From the NCBI RefSeq assembly GCF_001982615.1, contig NZ_MLCO01000027.1, positions 1 through 64,000 on the forward strand: DNA of 64,000 nt, written 5' to 3'. Made by a program: the position numbers and the translations under genes. The stretch comes from Teichococcus deserti (GTDB lineage: Bacteria > Pseudomonadota > Alphaproteobacteria > Acetobacterales > Acetobacteraceae). Shown here piece by piece: positions 43,883 to 53,494 of the stretch. Every line of letters begins with the position of its first letter. Within the stretch, counting starts at the first letter, position 1. The notes beneath the pieces are model-generated. The model did no database searches. It was given only the letters and a program-made list of their open reading frames with translations, and had not been told where the DNA came from.

Positions 43883-45385
43883 ATGCCCGTCATCCGCCTG
43901 TCCAGCTTCGGCTTCTCCGGCATCGAGGCCCTGCCGGTCGAGGTGCAGGTGCAGATCGGCCCTGGCCTCCCTTCCCTCTCCCTGGTCGGCCTGCCCGACA
44001 AGGCGGTCGCCGAAAGCCGCGAGCGGGTGCGCGCCGCGCTGACGGGGCTCGGCCTGTCGCTGCCGCCGAAGCGGATCGTCATCAACCTGGCGCCGGCGGG
44101 GGTGCAGAAGGAGGGGTCGCATTTCGACCTGCCGATCGCGCTGGCACTGCTGGCGGCAATGGAGATCATCCCTGCCGAGGAGCTTTTTTCCTTCTCCGCC
44201 CTGGGCGAGCTGGCGCTGGACGGCGCCATCGCCCCGGTCTGCGGCATCCTGCCGGCCGCTTTCGGCGCGGCGCAGCGCGGGCATGGGCTGATCTGCCCGG
44301 CCAGCCAGGGCGGCGAGGCGGCGCTGGCCGGGGAATTGGAGATCCTGGCAGCGGAAAGCCTGCAGCAGCTGATCGCGCATCTGACCGGGCGGACGGTGCT
44401 GAGCTCCCCGGCCAGCGTCCCGCCGGCGGAGGAGCCGGCCGGGCCCTGCCTGTCCGAGGTGAAGGGCCAGGAAAGCGCCAAGCGCGCGCTGGAGATCGCC
44501 GCGGCCGGGCGGCACAGCCTTTTGCTGGTCGGACCGCCGGGGGCCGGCAAGTCGATGCTGGCGGCGCGGCTGCCCGGGCTGCTGCCGGACCTGACGCTGC
44601 GCCAGGCGCTGGAGGTCAGCATGGTGCGCAGCATCGCCGGCCTGATCGAGGGCGGGCGGATCTCGGCGCGGCCGCCCTATCGCGACCCGCATCATTCGGC
44701 CAGCCAGGCGGCGCTGGTCGGCGGCGGGCCCAGGGCGCGGCCCGGGGAGCTGAGCCTCGCGCATCACGGCGTGCTGTTCCTCGACGAGCTGCCCGAATTC
44801 ATCCGCCCGGCGCTGGAGGCCCTGCGCCAGCCGCTGGAATCGGGGCATTGCATGGTCAGCCGGGCGGCTGCGCATGTGCGCTATCCGGCACGGGTGCAGC
44901 TGGTGGCTGCCATGAACCCGTGCCGCTGCGGCCAGCTCGGCCAGGCGGGGCGGGAATGCAGCAGCGCGCCGGGCTGCGCCGAGAGCTATCAGGGGCGGGT
45001 CTCGGGGCCGCTGCTGGACCGGATCGACATGACGGTGGCCATGGCGCCGATCCCGGCCGCGGCGCTGACCCGCGCGCCGCCCGGCGAAACTTCCGCCACG
45101 GTCGCCGGCCGGGTGCTGCAGGCGCGCCGGCGCCAAGTCGAAAGAGCCGAGGACGCCGAGGCCTGCAATGCAGAGACGCCGCTCGACGCGCTGCTGCCGG
45201 ATGTGGACCCCGAGGCGCTGGCCCTGGCGGAAAAGGCGGCGGCGCAGCTCGGCCTGTCGAATCGCGGCTTCACCCGCTGCGTCCGGGTGGCGCGCAGCAT
45301 CGCCGACCTGGAAGGGGCTGCGCGGATCGGCAAGGCGCATCTGGCCGAGGCGCTGGGCTATCGCCAACGCAGCGGCCAGGCATGA
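43883..45385 (+). CDS. comM: YifB/ComM-family Mg-chelatase-like AAA ATPase
   Basis: A 500-aa AAA+ protein. The N-terminal Lon-protease-like domain (VQIGPGLPSLSLVGLPDKAV) precedes the ATPase with Walker A VGPPGAGKSMLA, Walker B VLFLDELPEF, and a cysteine cluster MNPCRCGQLGQAGREC. The C-terminal Mg_chelatase_C segment (NRGFTRCVRVARSIADLEG) is complete. Relatives act as branch-migration helicases in natural transformation. ATG 43883. Presence alone does not show competence. Confidence 0.92.
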   Translation: MPVIRLSSFGFSGIEALPVEVQVQIGPGLPSLSLVGLPDKAVAESRERVRAALTGLGLSLPPKRIVINLAPAGVQKEGSHFDLPIALALLAAMEIIPAEELFSFSALGELALDGAIAPVCGILPAAFGAAQRGHGLICPASQGGEAALAGELEILAAESLQQLIAHLTGRTVLSSPASVPPAEEPAGPCLSEVKGQESAKRALEIAAAGRHSLLLVGPPGAGKSMLAARLPGLLPDLTLRQALEVSMVRSIAGLIEGGRISARPPYRDPHHSASQAALVGGGPRARPGELSLAHHGVLFLDELPEFIRPALEALRQPLESGHCMVSRAAAHVRYPARVQLVAAMNPCRCGQLGQAGRECSSAPGCAESYQGRVSGPLLDRIDMTVAMAPIPAAALTRAPPGETSATVAGRVLQARRRQVERAEDAEACNAETPLDALLPDVDPEALALAEKAAAQLGLSNRGFTRCVRVARSIADLEGAARIGKAHLAEALGYRQRSGQA

Positions 45386-45391
45386 CGGGGA

Positions 45392-45730
45392 TCAGCCGAA
45401 GCCGGTCGGGCGGTGGTCGTGCCATTGCCGCCGGCCGCGCTGCCGCCGCCAGTCCAGCAGCGGCGCCACGGCCAGCAGCGGCAGGCTGACGACCACGGCC
45501 AGGCCGAAGCCGGCGGCGACGCCCCGCCCGGCCAGCACATAGCCCGCCGCGGCGCCCGCCATGGTCACCGCATTGGCGGCGACGGCCAGGTACCAGCAGG
45601 CGCGGATGAGGTGACGACGCTCCCGCTGCGGCAGGGCGTCGTGTGCTTGCTCGGTGAAGACGCGGCCGTCTTCCCGGACGTCGTAGAGGCGGCCGGGATC
45701 GATGGTGAAGGGTGGCGGGGTGGGCTTCAG
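45392..45730 (-). CDS. Small membrane protein, unknown function
   Basis: About 112 aa with a soluble N-terminal part (FTIDPGRLYDVREDGRVF) and two hydrophobic spans (LAVAANAVTMAGAAAGYVLA and FGLAVVVSLPLLAVAPLL) ending in a basic tail. I do not recognise the family. No ATG, GTG or TTG fits before the conserved-looking part; a CTG at 45730 overlapping the upstream stop (CTGA) is the tidiest start but is uncertain. It appears co-transcribed with the 98-aa membrane protein upstream. Confidence 0.5.
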   Translation of the reverse strand: MKPTPPPFTIDPGRLYDVREDGRVFTEQAHDALPQRERRHLIRACWYLAVAANAVTMAGAAAGYVLAGRGVAAGFGLAVVVSLPLLAVAPLLDWRRQRGRRQWHDHRPTGFG

Positions 45731-46023
45731 CGCCGCGTCATGGTGGCGAAGCCGCGCAAGCCCCCGCTGCGGCGCGCACGCCACCACAGGCTGCCGAAGG
45801 CGACCAGCCCGGCGGCGATGGCCACCGGGATCGCCAGGGCGAAGAAGGCCAGGGCCACGCCGGCCACCACGATGCCAGCGGCGCAAATGGCCACCAGGGC
45901 CGCGGCGCCGCCAAGCCGGACCAGCAGGCGGTCCAGCCAGGTGCCCCGGCGCGGCGCCGGGTCGCGGAATTCGCCTTCCGGGGTCATGTCCAGCACGGGG
46001 CGGTTGGAATGTCGCGGGTCCAT
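45727..46023 (-). CDS. Small membrane protein, unknown function
   Basis: A 98-aa protein. After a polar N terminus (RHSNRPVLDMTPEGEFRD) a long hydrophobic region (LGGAAALVAICAAGIVVAGV, ALAFFALAIPVAIAAGLVAF) probably makes two membrane spans, followed by a basic tail (WWRARRSGGLRGF). Family not recognised. ATG 46023 used. Overlaps the next small membrane gene by 4 bp, so the two may form one unit. Confidence 0.6.
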   Translation of the reverse strand: MDPRHSNRPVLDMTPEGEFRDPAPRRGTWLDRLLVRLGGAAALVAICAAGIVVAGVALAFFALAIPVAIAAGLVAFGSLWWRARRSGGLRGFATMTRR

Positions 46024-46135
46024 GGACGCGATGTTGCCCTGAATGAACGTTAGTTCAAGAGCAAAGAGCGCGCCGGCCGTGCAACGAAACGTGCCATCGT
46101 GTCGGCGGCCGCGGGGATGGCCTATATCGGAAGCC

Positions 46136-46465
46136 ATGCGCTCCCTTGCCTGCCTCGCCCTGGCCGCGGTCCTGCTGACCGGCAATCTCCTCCCCGCCGC
46201 CAGCGCCGCCTGGGCCGAGCCGATCCGCCGGCCGAATGCCAGCCAGCTGGAGGCCATCCGCCGCTGGCTCTGCCCGAATGGCGGCACACCGGTGCGCGGC
46301 AGGCCCGGCCGCTGCGACGGCGCCGGCGGCGGCAGCTTCGGGACGCCGGGCTGGGACCGCGACCTGCCGCCGCCGACGCGCCAGGCCAGGGTCGAATGCC
46401 CGGCCGGCACCCGCCCGGTGCAGGCGCGGGCGCGGCAGGACGTGATCCGCTGCCTGCCGGATTAA
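46136..46465 (+). CDS. Small secreted protein, unknown function
   Basis: A 109-aa protein with a clear Sec signal (MRSLACLALAAVLLTGNLLP, AASAAWA cleavage region). The mature part has three cysteines (WLCPNGG, GRCDG, ECPAGT) and a fourth in IRCLPD, hinting at two disulphide bonds. Rich in Pro, Arg and Gly. ATG 46136 chosen because it begins the signal peptide; earlier in-frame codons are not signal-like. Family not recognised; probably periplasmic. Confidence 0.65.
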   Translation: MRSLACLALAAVLLTGNLLPAASAAWAEPIRRPNASQLEAIRRWLCPNGGTPVRGRPGRCDGAGGGSFGTPGWDRDLPPPTRQARVECPAGTRPVQARARQDVIRCLPD

Positions 46466-46509
46466 CGGCCGAAGCGCTCTTGCGGTCCGGCCGTCCGGGG
46501 CTGCGAAAC

Positions 46510-47290
46510 GGCACGCAGGCCGACGCGACCGTGTTCCGCGCCGACACCCTCCTGGCGCGCCAGCGCCGAGCGCCGTCTGCTGCATCACCTTGGGCTCGTT
46601 CACCGATGATGGCAGCCTGGCGCGGAAAGGCTTCGGGGAGGAGTTCCTGCAGCGGGCGTGGATCGATGCCCTCCATGTGCTGAACGGCGCCACCCGATGG
46701 TATGCGGATCCGGACATGCCGGCACTGCTGGCGACCGTGGCGGCGGCGGCGGCCGGCCATGCGCGCCGCGTCACCTCTGGCTCCGTCAGGGGCGGCCCAC
46801 GACGCTGCGTTCCGCCACGACCCCGGGGGCGCCAGTTGCCATCGCGCGGCCGCGGCCCTCCTCGCTGGACCGGCGGCTGGGGCCCGTTGAAAGCCGCTGA
46901 CGGACCGAGACCGCCGCGCCCCGCCTGCGCGAGGGCACCTTCCGGCCGTCGGCGTGGAGGGCGATCTTCCACGATCCCTGCCATCCGACGGACACGACGC
47001 ATACCGCGCTCTTCGCGGCCGGGGATGCGCTGCTGGTGGCGCTGCGCCACGCCGGCCTTCCGGCCAGACCGCTGCCGAGATCGGCCGGGCCCCGCAGTCC
47101 TGGACATCCGGGAGGACCGCTTCGAACCGGTCGGGCTGCGGCACGCCGCCCGGGCCGGGCCGGCGGCTCGCCGCATGACCTGTTCCAGCTGTCGCGCGCT
47201 GCCCGGAAGCGCTCGACGGCGACCAGCATCGGCCTGCCGCGCGGCGCCGCCGTACTGCCGCCGGAACCGCATGTTCTGAGCGCGCGGACC
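46510..47290 (+). pseudogene. Decayed hydrolase-like gene with frameshifts and a stop
   Basis: Coding-like segments in different plus frames line up in order: VFRADTLLARQRRAPSA, then, after a shift near 46575, LGSFTDDGSLARKGFGEEFL and HVLNGATRWYADPDMPALL. A second shift near 46795 leads to TTPGAPVAIA and SLDRRLGPVESR, where a TGA interrupts, and then IFHDPCHPTDTTHTALFAAG. These resemble pieces of one alpha/beta-hydrolase-like or capsule-associated protein. From about 47290 to 47687 I see no coding or structured feature. The family guess is tentative; the decay is visible directly. Confidence 0.5.
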
Positions 47291-47687
47291 CGGCTGCTGG
47301 ACCAGCGGGCGCGCTTGCCGGAGCCGGGCCACGGCACCGCGCGGCACTGCGGCTGGCGCCGCTCGATGCTCGGGGCCGCATCGGGCATCCGCATCACCTT
47401 GAGGCGCTGCGCCAGCTGGCGGCGGCGGCCGAGCTGCGGCAGGGCGCGTCGGGCCAGCCCGGCAGCACGCTGCGGCGGATGCGTAAGGCGCGAAGGCAGC
47501 TGGCGCTGCGCCGCTGGCATTGCGGCTGGCCGGGCGGACCAACCTCCTGCCGCCACGGCGGCTGCGGCGCAGGCCCACCCTCGAAAGACGCGAAAGGCGC
47601 CGGCGAATTGCTTCGCCCGCGCCCCCCACACGTCTTGCAGCCATCCCTGGCGCGGCCTTTGCGGGCCGCGCCGGGGCTCGCCGGCCC

Positions 47688-49781
47688 TTAGGCCGACTGC
47701 TTCATGATCTCGTCGGCGACGTTGCGCGGCACCGGATCGTAGTGATGGAACTGCATGGAGAAGGACGCACGGCCCTTCGTCATGCCACGCAGGTTGGAGA
47801 TGTAGCCGAACATCTCCTTCAGCGGCACATGGGCGCGGACGATGACCGAGGTCGAGGCCATGTCCTGGCTCTGGATGACGCCGCGGCGGCGGTTCAGGTC
47901 GCCAACGACGTCGCCGACATGGTCCTGCGGGGTGGTCACCTCGACGTCCATGATCGGCTCGAGGATGACCGGACCGGCCTTCTTCATGCCCTCGCGGAAG
48001 CAGGCCTTGGCCGCGATTTCGAAGGCCAGGGCGCTGGAGTCGACGTCGTGGTACTTGCCGTCCACCAGGGTGAACTTGAAGTCCACCGTGGGGAAGCCGG
48101 CCAGCACGCCGGTGTCGGCCTGCACCTTGATGCCCTTGTCGACCGCCGGGATGTATTCCTTCGGCACCGAGCCGCCGACCACGCCGTTGACGAACTCGAT
48201 GCCGTCATTGCGCTCCTTCGGCTCGAAGACGATCTTCACCTCGGCGAACTGGCCCGAGCCACCCGACTGCTTCTTGTGGGTGTAGACCTCGGTGTGCGAC
48301 TTGGTGATCGTCTCGCGATAGGCGACCTGCGGGGCGCCGATATTGGCGTCGACGCCGTATTCGCGCTTCAGGCGGTCGATGATGATCTCGAGATGCAGCT
48401 CGCCCATGCCGGACAGGATGGTCTGGCCGGTCTCCTGGTCGGTCTTCAGGCGCAGCGAGGGATCCTCGCCCGCCAGCTTCTGCAGGCCGAGCGTCATCTT
48501 CTCGACGCCGTCCTTGGTCTTCGGCTCGACCGAGATGTCGATGACCGGGACCGGGAAGGCCATGCGCTCGAGGACCACCGGGTCGGCCGGATCGGCCAGG
48601 GTGTCACCGGTCAGGGTGTCCTTCAGGCCGACGATCGCCACGATGTCGCCGGCGAAGACTTCCTTCACTTCCTCACGCTTGTCGGCATGCATCTGGAACA
48701 TGCGGCCGATGCGTTCCTTGTTGCCCTTGGCGGTGTTCAGGACGGTGTCGCCCTGGCGCACCACGCCGGCATAGACGCGGATGAAGGTCAGGTTGCCGTA
48801 CTTGTCGTTGATCATCTTGAAGGCGAGCGCCGAGAAGGGGGCGGTCTCGCTCACCTCGATGATGCGGCGCGGGGCGTCCTCATCCTGGCCTTCCTCGGGG
48901 GCGACCATGATGCCCTCGACTTCCACCGGGCTCGGCAGGTAGTCGCAGACGGCGTCCAGCAGCGGCTGCACGCCCTTGTTCTTGAAGGAGGAGCCGCAGA
49001 CGACCGGGCGGAAGGCGCCGGAGATCGTGCCCTTCTTGATGCACTTCTTCAGGGTCTCGACCGAGACGTCGCCCTTGTCGAAATACTCTTCCATCGCCGC
49101 GTCATCCACCGACAGGGCGGTGTCGAGCAGCAGCTGGCGGTACTCGGCGGCCTTGTCGGCCAGGTCGGCGGGGATCGGGGCCTCGTGGTACTTGGCGCCG
49201 AGCTCGTCGCCTTCCCAGATCAGCGCCTTCATCTCGACCAGGTCGACGACGCCCTTCAGCGTGTCCTCGATGCCGATCGGCAGCTGCAGGGTCACCCAGT
49301 TGATGCCCAGCTTCTCGGTCAGCGTCTCGGCCGCGCGGTAGAAGTCGGCGCCGGTGCGGTCCAGCTTGTTGACGTAGATGATGCGCGGCACGTTGTAGCG
49401 GTCGGCCAGGCGCCAGTTGGTCTCGGACTGCGGCTGCACGCCGGCCACGCCCTCGATCACGAAGACCGCGCCGTCGAGCACGCGCAGCGAGCGGTTGACC
49501 TCGATGTTGAAGTCGATGTGGCCCGGGGTGTCGATGACGTTGATCCGGTGGCCCTTCCACTCGGCCGTCACGGCAGCGGAGGTGATCGTGATGCCACGCT
49601 CACGCTCCTGCTCCATGTAGTCGGTCGTGGTGTTGCCCTCGTGGACCTCACCGATCTTGTGGGACTTGCCGGTGTAATAGAGGATCCGCTCGGTCGTCGT
49701 GGTCTTGCCGGCGTCGATATGCGCCGTGATGCCGATATTGCGGATCTTGTCGAGCGGGGTGCGCGCCACGGGGGCCTCCAT
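47688..49781 (-). CDS. fusA: Elongation factor G
   Basis: A 697-aa translational GTPase. G1 [19 protein letters not shown], switch [11 protein letters not shown]3 DTPGHIDF, and G4 NKLD are intact, and domains II-V run to the normal C terminus ([20 protein letters not shown]). Start ATG 49781. It stands alone, not in an rpsL-rpsG-fusA-tuf cluster, and positions such as [21 protein letters not shown] and [16 protein letters not shown] differ from common EF-G sequences. It could be the only EF-G or a second paralog; sequence of the rest of the genome would tell. Confidence 0.93.
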   Translation of the reverse strand: MEAPVARTPLDKIRNIGITAHIDAGKTTTTERILYYTGKSHKIGEVHEGNTTTDYMEQERERGITITSAAVTAEWKGHRINVIDTPGHIDFNIEVNRSLRVLDGAVFVIEGVAGVQPQSETNWRLADRYNVPRIIYVNKLDRTGADFYRAAETLTEKLGINWVTLQLPIGIEDTLKGVVDLVEMKALIWEGDELGAKYHEAPIPADLADKAAEYRQLLLDTALSVDDAAMEEYFDKGDVSVETLKKCIKKGTISGAFRPVVCGSSFKNKGVQPLLDAVCDYLPSPVEVEGIMVAPEEGQDEDAPRRIIEVSETAPFSALAFKMINDKYGNLTFIRVYAGVVRQGDTVLNTAKGNKERIGRMFQMHADKREEVKEVFAGDIVAIVGLKDTLTGDTLADPADPVVLERMAFPVPVIDISVEPKTKDGVEKMTLGLQKLAGEDPSLRLKTDQETGQTILSGMGELHLEIIIDRLKREYGVDANIGAPQVAYRETITKSHTEVYTHKKQSGGSGQFAEVKIVFEPKERNDGIEFVNGVVGGSVPKEYIPAVDKGIKVQADTGVLAGFPTVDFKFTLVDGKYHDVDSSALAFEIAAKACFREGMKKAGPVILEPIMDVEVTTPQDHVGDVVGDLNRRRGVIQSQDMASTSVIVRAHVPLKEMFGYISNLRGMTKGRASFSMQFHHYDPVPRNVADEIMKQSA

Positions 49782-50240
49782 ACGCGTCGCGGCGCGAGCC
49801 GCGCGGGAATCGTGATGCGAGCCAGGCGCGGCTTCCCGTCCCGCGCGCTCGCCGAAATCTCTCACTGCCAGTCCTGGAAGACCGCTTCCTAAGCGGGTCC
49901 GACGCCTGCGAAAGGGGAAATCCATCCCTTCCGCCGCCGCCGGAAACGCGCACGGTGTCCCTGAACCGACGGGGGCGGCTGATGGCCAGGGCCGTGCCTG
50001 GGCCGATTCACCGCACCCACCGTCGGGGGCGCAGATGCACCGGATCGGCCCGCTTTGCAAGCGGTAAGACACCGCGCGGCGGCAGAACGCCCGCCTGGCA
50101 AGGCCAAGTCTCCGCCGCGCTCAGGCCGCCAGACCGTTGCGCAGGCGCCGGGAATCCGATGACGACGGATTTAACCGGCGGCTCCGGCGGGTCACCCTTT
50201 GTTGCAGGGAGCGCAGCCGGGCGCTGCTATAAACGGAGGC
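49782..50240. other. Long divergent gap between fusA and DUF1800 gene
   Basis: 459 bp without a convincing ORF. It should hold the fusA promoter and leader and the DUF1800 promoter (TATAAA at 50227-50232, near the start of that gene). A tRNA D-arm-like stretch occurs near 50058-50076 but no full cloverleaf forms. Confidence 0.5.
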
Positions 50241-51554
50241 ATGGATGTCAGCCGCCATCACGCCGCCTTCCGCTTCGGCCTCGGCGCCCGGCCGGACCAG
50301 CCGCTGCCGGACGACCCCCCGCGCGCCCTCCTCGCCGAGCTGACGCGCGAGCCCGGGCCGTTGCCCCTGCCCGAGGGCTGGGACCACCAGCCGACCATGG
50401 TGGACATCATGGCGGTGTGGGATGAGGAACTGGCGACCCGTGACACCCCGATGCCCGGCAACCAGCGACCGCGAGCGGCCCTGGCCCGGAAGGAGATGCG
50501 GGCCCTGGTGGAGCATTGCCTGGCGACCCCGGACGGCTTCCGGGAAAGGCTGGTGCTGTTCTGGACCAACCATTTCACCGCCAGCCGGCGCAGCGGCAAT
50601 GTCCAGGCCTTCCTGGGCGACTACATGCGCCGCGCCATCCGCCCGCATGTCGCCGGCAGCTTCGCCGACATGCTGGTGGCCACCACCTGGCACCCGGCGA
50701 TGCTCTATTATCTGAACCAGAGCTCGTCGGTGGGACCGAACAGCCTGACCGGCCGGCGCGCGCAGCTCGGGCTGAACGAGAATCTCGGCCGCGAGATCCT
50801 CGAGCTGCACACCCTGTCGCCCGCCGCCGGCTACAGCCAGGCCGACGTCACCAGTTTCGCCAAGCTGCTGACCGGGCTGACCGTGCAGCGCCGCAACGGC
50901 ACCGGCACGATCTTCGCCGCCAACCGGCACGAGCCTGGTCCCAAGCGGGTCTTCGGCGAGGAATTCGGCGAGGGCGCGCAGGAGATCGAGCGGGCGCTGC
51001 GCTGGCTGGCTGTGCAGGAATCCACCCAGCGCCATCTGGCGATCAAGCTGGTGCGGCATTTCGTCGACGACACTCCGCCTCCCGCCGCCGTCCAGAAGGT
51101 TTTTTCCACCCTGCGCGACAGCCGCAGCGACATCGGTGCCGCCGCGCGGACCCTCGTGGACATGCCGGAGACCTGGCAGAAGCCGCTGGCCAAGCTGAAG
51201 ACCCCGCAGGAATTTGCCTTTGCCGCGCTGCGCGGCCTGGGTGCCGGGCCTCGGCATGCGCCGGTCGCCCTGCGCGTCGCTGGCAGCCTTGGCCAGCAGG
51301 TCTGGCTGGCCACCGACCCGATCGGCTGGCCTGACCGAGCCGAGGACTGGGTCACCCCCGAAGGCGTGCTGCAGCGGATGGAGCAGGCGCATGACATGGC
51401 CGGCCGCTTCAGCCGGCTCGACCCGATGGCGCTGGCCGAGACCACCCTTGGCCCCCTCGCCCGGCCCGAGACGCTGCAGGCCGCCCGCCGCGCCGGGTCG
51501 CAGCGCGACGGCCTGACCCTTGTCCTTGCCAGCCCGGAGTTCCAGCGCCGATGA
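50241..51554 (+). CDS. DUF1800 family protein
   Basis: A 437-aa DUF1800 protein. HHAAFRFGLG opens it, followed by ERLVLFWTNHFTAS, YYLNQSSSVGPNS, LNENLGREILELHTL and YSQADVTSFAKLLTGL, the family core. The function of this family is unknown; it is nearly always paired with a DUF1501 protein, as here (4-bp overlap at 51551). ATG 50241 has ACGGAGG seven bases upstream. No signal peptide is evident; co-export with the DUF1501 partner is possible. Confidence 0.9.
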   Translation: MDVSRHHAAFRFGLGARPDQPLPDDPPRALLAELTREPGPLPLPEGWDHQPTMVDIMAVWDEELATRDTPMPGNQRPRAALARKEMRALVEHCLATPDGFRERLVLFWTNHFTASRRSGNVQAFLGDYMRRAIRPHVAGSFADMLVATTWHPAMLYYLNQSSSVGPNSLTGRRAQLGLNENLGREILELHTLSPAAGYSQADVTSFAKLLTGLTVQRRNGTGTIFAANRHEPGPKRVFGEEFGEGAQEIERALRWLAVQESTQRHLAIKLVRHFVDDTPPPAAVQKVFSTLRDSRSDIGAAARTLVDMPETWQKPLAKLKTPQEFAFAALRGLGAGPRHAPVALRVAGSLGQQVWLATDPIGWPDRAEDWVTPEGVLQRMEQAHDMAGRFSRLDPMALAETTLGPLARPETLQAARRAGSQRDGLTLVLASPEFQRR

Positions 51555-52777
51555 GCAAGACGATCCCCCATCTGCCGAAGCTCGGCCGCCGCGGGCTGCT
51601 GCTCGGGCTGACCGCCCTCGCCGTCTCCGGCCAAGCGCGCCTGGCGGTCGCCGCCCCGGCCCGGTCTGCCGCGCCGCAGGGCCGTGGCGAGGCGCGCATG
51701 GTCGTCGTGCTGCTGCGCGGCGCGCTGGATGGCCTGGCCGTGGTGCAGGCCTATGGCGACCCGGCCTTCCGGGAGCTGCGCCAGACCCTGGCCCTGCCGG
51801 AGCCCGGTGCCGAGGAGGGCGTGCTCGAACTCGGCGGCTTCTTCGGCCTGCATCCCTCGATGACCAACCTGCATGGCATGTTCCGCGGCAACGAGGCGCT
51901 GGTGCTGCATGCCATCGCCGGCCCCTACCGCACCCGCAGCCATTTCGACGCGCAGGACATGCTGGAAAGCGGCGCCGACAGCCGGCTGTCCTCCGGCTGG
52001 CTGAACCGCGCGCTGCAGAGCCTGCCGGTGGATGCCGACGCGCAGGGCGCACGCGCCGCGCTGGCGCTCGGCCTCGACATGCCGCTGCTGCTGCGCGGGC
52101 CGCGGCCGGTCAGCATGTTCGCGCCCCCCCGGGGCGAGGCGCCGCCGCCGGAGCTCTATGCCCGGCTGGCCGATCTGGCGCATGACGACCCGCTGCTGGG
52201 CCCGGCGGTGCAGGAGGGCCTGCGCGCCCGCGGCTTCGCCAGCGGCGTGCTGGACAAGGAGGAGACCCGCGGCGGCGGTTTTCTGTATCTCGCCGGCTCG
52301 GCGGGGCGGCTGCTGGCGGCGGCGGATGGCCCGCGGGTCGCGGCGCTGGAAATGGGCGGTTGGGACACCCATGCGTCGCAGCCGAACCGGCTCAAGGGAC
52401 AGCTGGCCCAGCTGGATGCCGGGCTCGGCGCGCTGCGCGAGCAGATGGGCGAGGCGTGGAAGCATTGCGCCGTGCTGGTGATGACCGAGTTCGGCCGCAC
52501 CGTGCGGGTGAATGGCAACAACGGCACCGACCATGGCACCGGCGGCGCGGCCTTCCTGCTGGGCGGGGCGGTCGCTGGCGGGCGGGTGATGGCAGATTGG
52601 CCCGGATTGGGTCAGGGCAGGCTGTTCGAGGATCGCGACCTGCAGCCCAGCATGGATCTGCGGGAAGTGGCCAAGACGCTGCTGCGGGATCATCTGCGGC
52701 TGCCGGCGCAGGCGCTGGACGCGGCCTTCCCCGACAGCAGGCAGGTCGGGCCGAAGGCCGGGTTGCTGCGGGACTAG
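51551..52777 (+). CDS. DUF1501 family protein, probably Tat-exported
   Basis: A 408-aa protein of the DUF1501 family (alkaline-phosphatase-like fold). The N terminus LGRRGLLLGLTALAVSG is a twin-arginine-type signal, ending near LAVAAPA. MVVVLLRGALDGLAVVQ, HAIAGPYRTRSHFDAQDM, GGWDTHASQ, and MTEFGRTVRVNGNNGTDHGT are core motifs, the last with likely metal ligands. Partner of the DUF1800 gene upstream. Substrate unknown. Confidence 0.9.
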   Translation: MSKTIPHLPKLGRRGLLLGLTALAVSGQARLAVAAPARSAAPQGRGEARMVVVLLRGALDGLAVVQAYGDPAFRELRQTLALPEPGAEEGVLELGGFFGLHPSMTNLHGMFRGNEALVLHAIAGPYRTRSHFDAQDMLESGADSRLSSGWLNRALQSLPVDADAQGARAALALGLDMPLLLRGPRPVSMFAPPRGEAPPPELYARLADLAHDDPLLGPAVQEGLRARGFASGVLDKEETRGGGFLYLAGSAGRLLAAADGPRVAALEMGGWDTHASQPNRLKGQLAQLDAGLGALREQMGEAWKHCAVLVMTEFGRTVRVNGNNGTDHGTGGAAFLLGGAVAGGRVMADWPGLGQGRLFEDRDLQPSMDLREVAKTLLRDHLRLPAQALDAAFPDSRQVGPKAGLLRD

Positions 52778-52845
52778 CCTGTGATTGCCTGAGACGGCAT
52801 CGTCGACAGGCATGAATCGCAGGTTCAGACAAAGAGCCCGCGGCA

Positions 52846-52874
52846 CGCGGCGCCCGCCATCGGCGGGCGCCGCG
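52846..52874. terminator. Long perfect stem-loop between DUF1501 and dksA
   Basis: CGCGGCGCCCGCC (52846-52858) and GGCGGGCGCCGCG (52862-52874) form a 13-bp stem with an ATC loop, 7 bp past the dksA stop on the minus strand and 68 bp after the DUF1501 stop. T-runs are weak, so it may act mainly as an RNA end structure. Confidence 0.55.
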
Positions 52875-52881
52875 TAGAAAA

Positions 52882-53298
52882 TCAATCGTCGCGGTGGACG
52901 CGTTCCATGCGCTCGTGGCGCTCCTGCGCCTCGATCGACAGGGTGGCGATCGGGCGGGCCTCGAGGCGGCGCAGGCCGATCGGCTCGCCGGTCTCCTCGC
53001 AATAGCCATAGGTGCCGTTGTTGATCCGCTCGACCGCCTGGTCGATCTTCGAGATCAGCTTGCGGGCGCGGTCCCGGGTGCGCAGCTCGAGGGCGCGGTC
53101 GGTCTCGACGCTGGCGCGGTCCGTCAGATCGGCTTCGGCGATGCCCCCTTCGGAAAGGCTCGCCAGCGTGTCGCCGGCCTCGCGCAGGAGATCCTGGCGC
53201 CAGCGCAACAGCTTCTGGCGGAAGTATTCCTGCTGGAGGGGGTTCATGAACTCTTCGGAATCCGAAGGCCGGTAGTCAGGCGGCACTGTGATCAGCAT
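52882..53298 (-). CDS. dksA: RNA polymerase-binding protein DksA
   Basis: A 138-aa DksA homolog that tunes RNA polymerase with ppGpp. The coiled coil is residues about 25-95, with the tip motif EADLTDRASVETDRALELR. The C-terminal zinc-finger region is YGYCEETGEPIGLRRLEARP then IATLSIEAQERHE; only one of the four usual zinc cysteines remains. This cysteine-poor form is common in alphaproteobacteria. Start at ATG 53298. Confidence 0.92.
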   Translation of the reverse strand: MLITVPPDYRPSDSEEFMNPLQQEYFRQKLLRWRQDLLREAGDTLASLSEGGIAEADLTDRASVETDRALELRTRDRARKLISKIDQAVERINNGTYGYCEETGEPIGLRRLEARPIATLSIEAQERHERMERVHRDD

Positions 53299-53494
53299 GT
53301 TTGTTCGATCCCCCGGCCGAGAAGATCCGGGTCCGGGACCCGCCCCTCAAGGCGGCCGGACCATACAGGGGCGCGCCCCGCCAAGCCAAGAGGCAGTGGC
53401 GGTTCGGACCTCATGAAATTTCGAAGCAAGCGGCTGTTCTGCCGGGATTTTCGGCAGGATGGCCGTTTCGCGGGCAGAGCGGGCGGCGCATGGC

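Noticed and set aside
46055-47644. Long minus-strand open frames over the decayed-gene region
   Set aside because: Composition is Arg/Pro/Ala-rich without motifs, and the plus strand shows the ordered remains of a real gene.
50052-50080. tRNA-like stretch (GCAAGCGGTAAGACACCG) upstream of fusA
   Set aside because: It resembles a tRNA-Gln/Glu D arm, but no matching acceptor stem, anticodon arm or T loop could be found on either strand.
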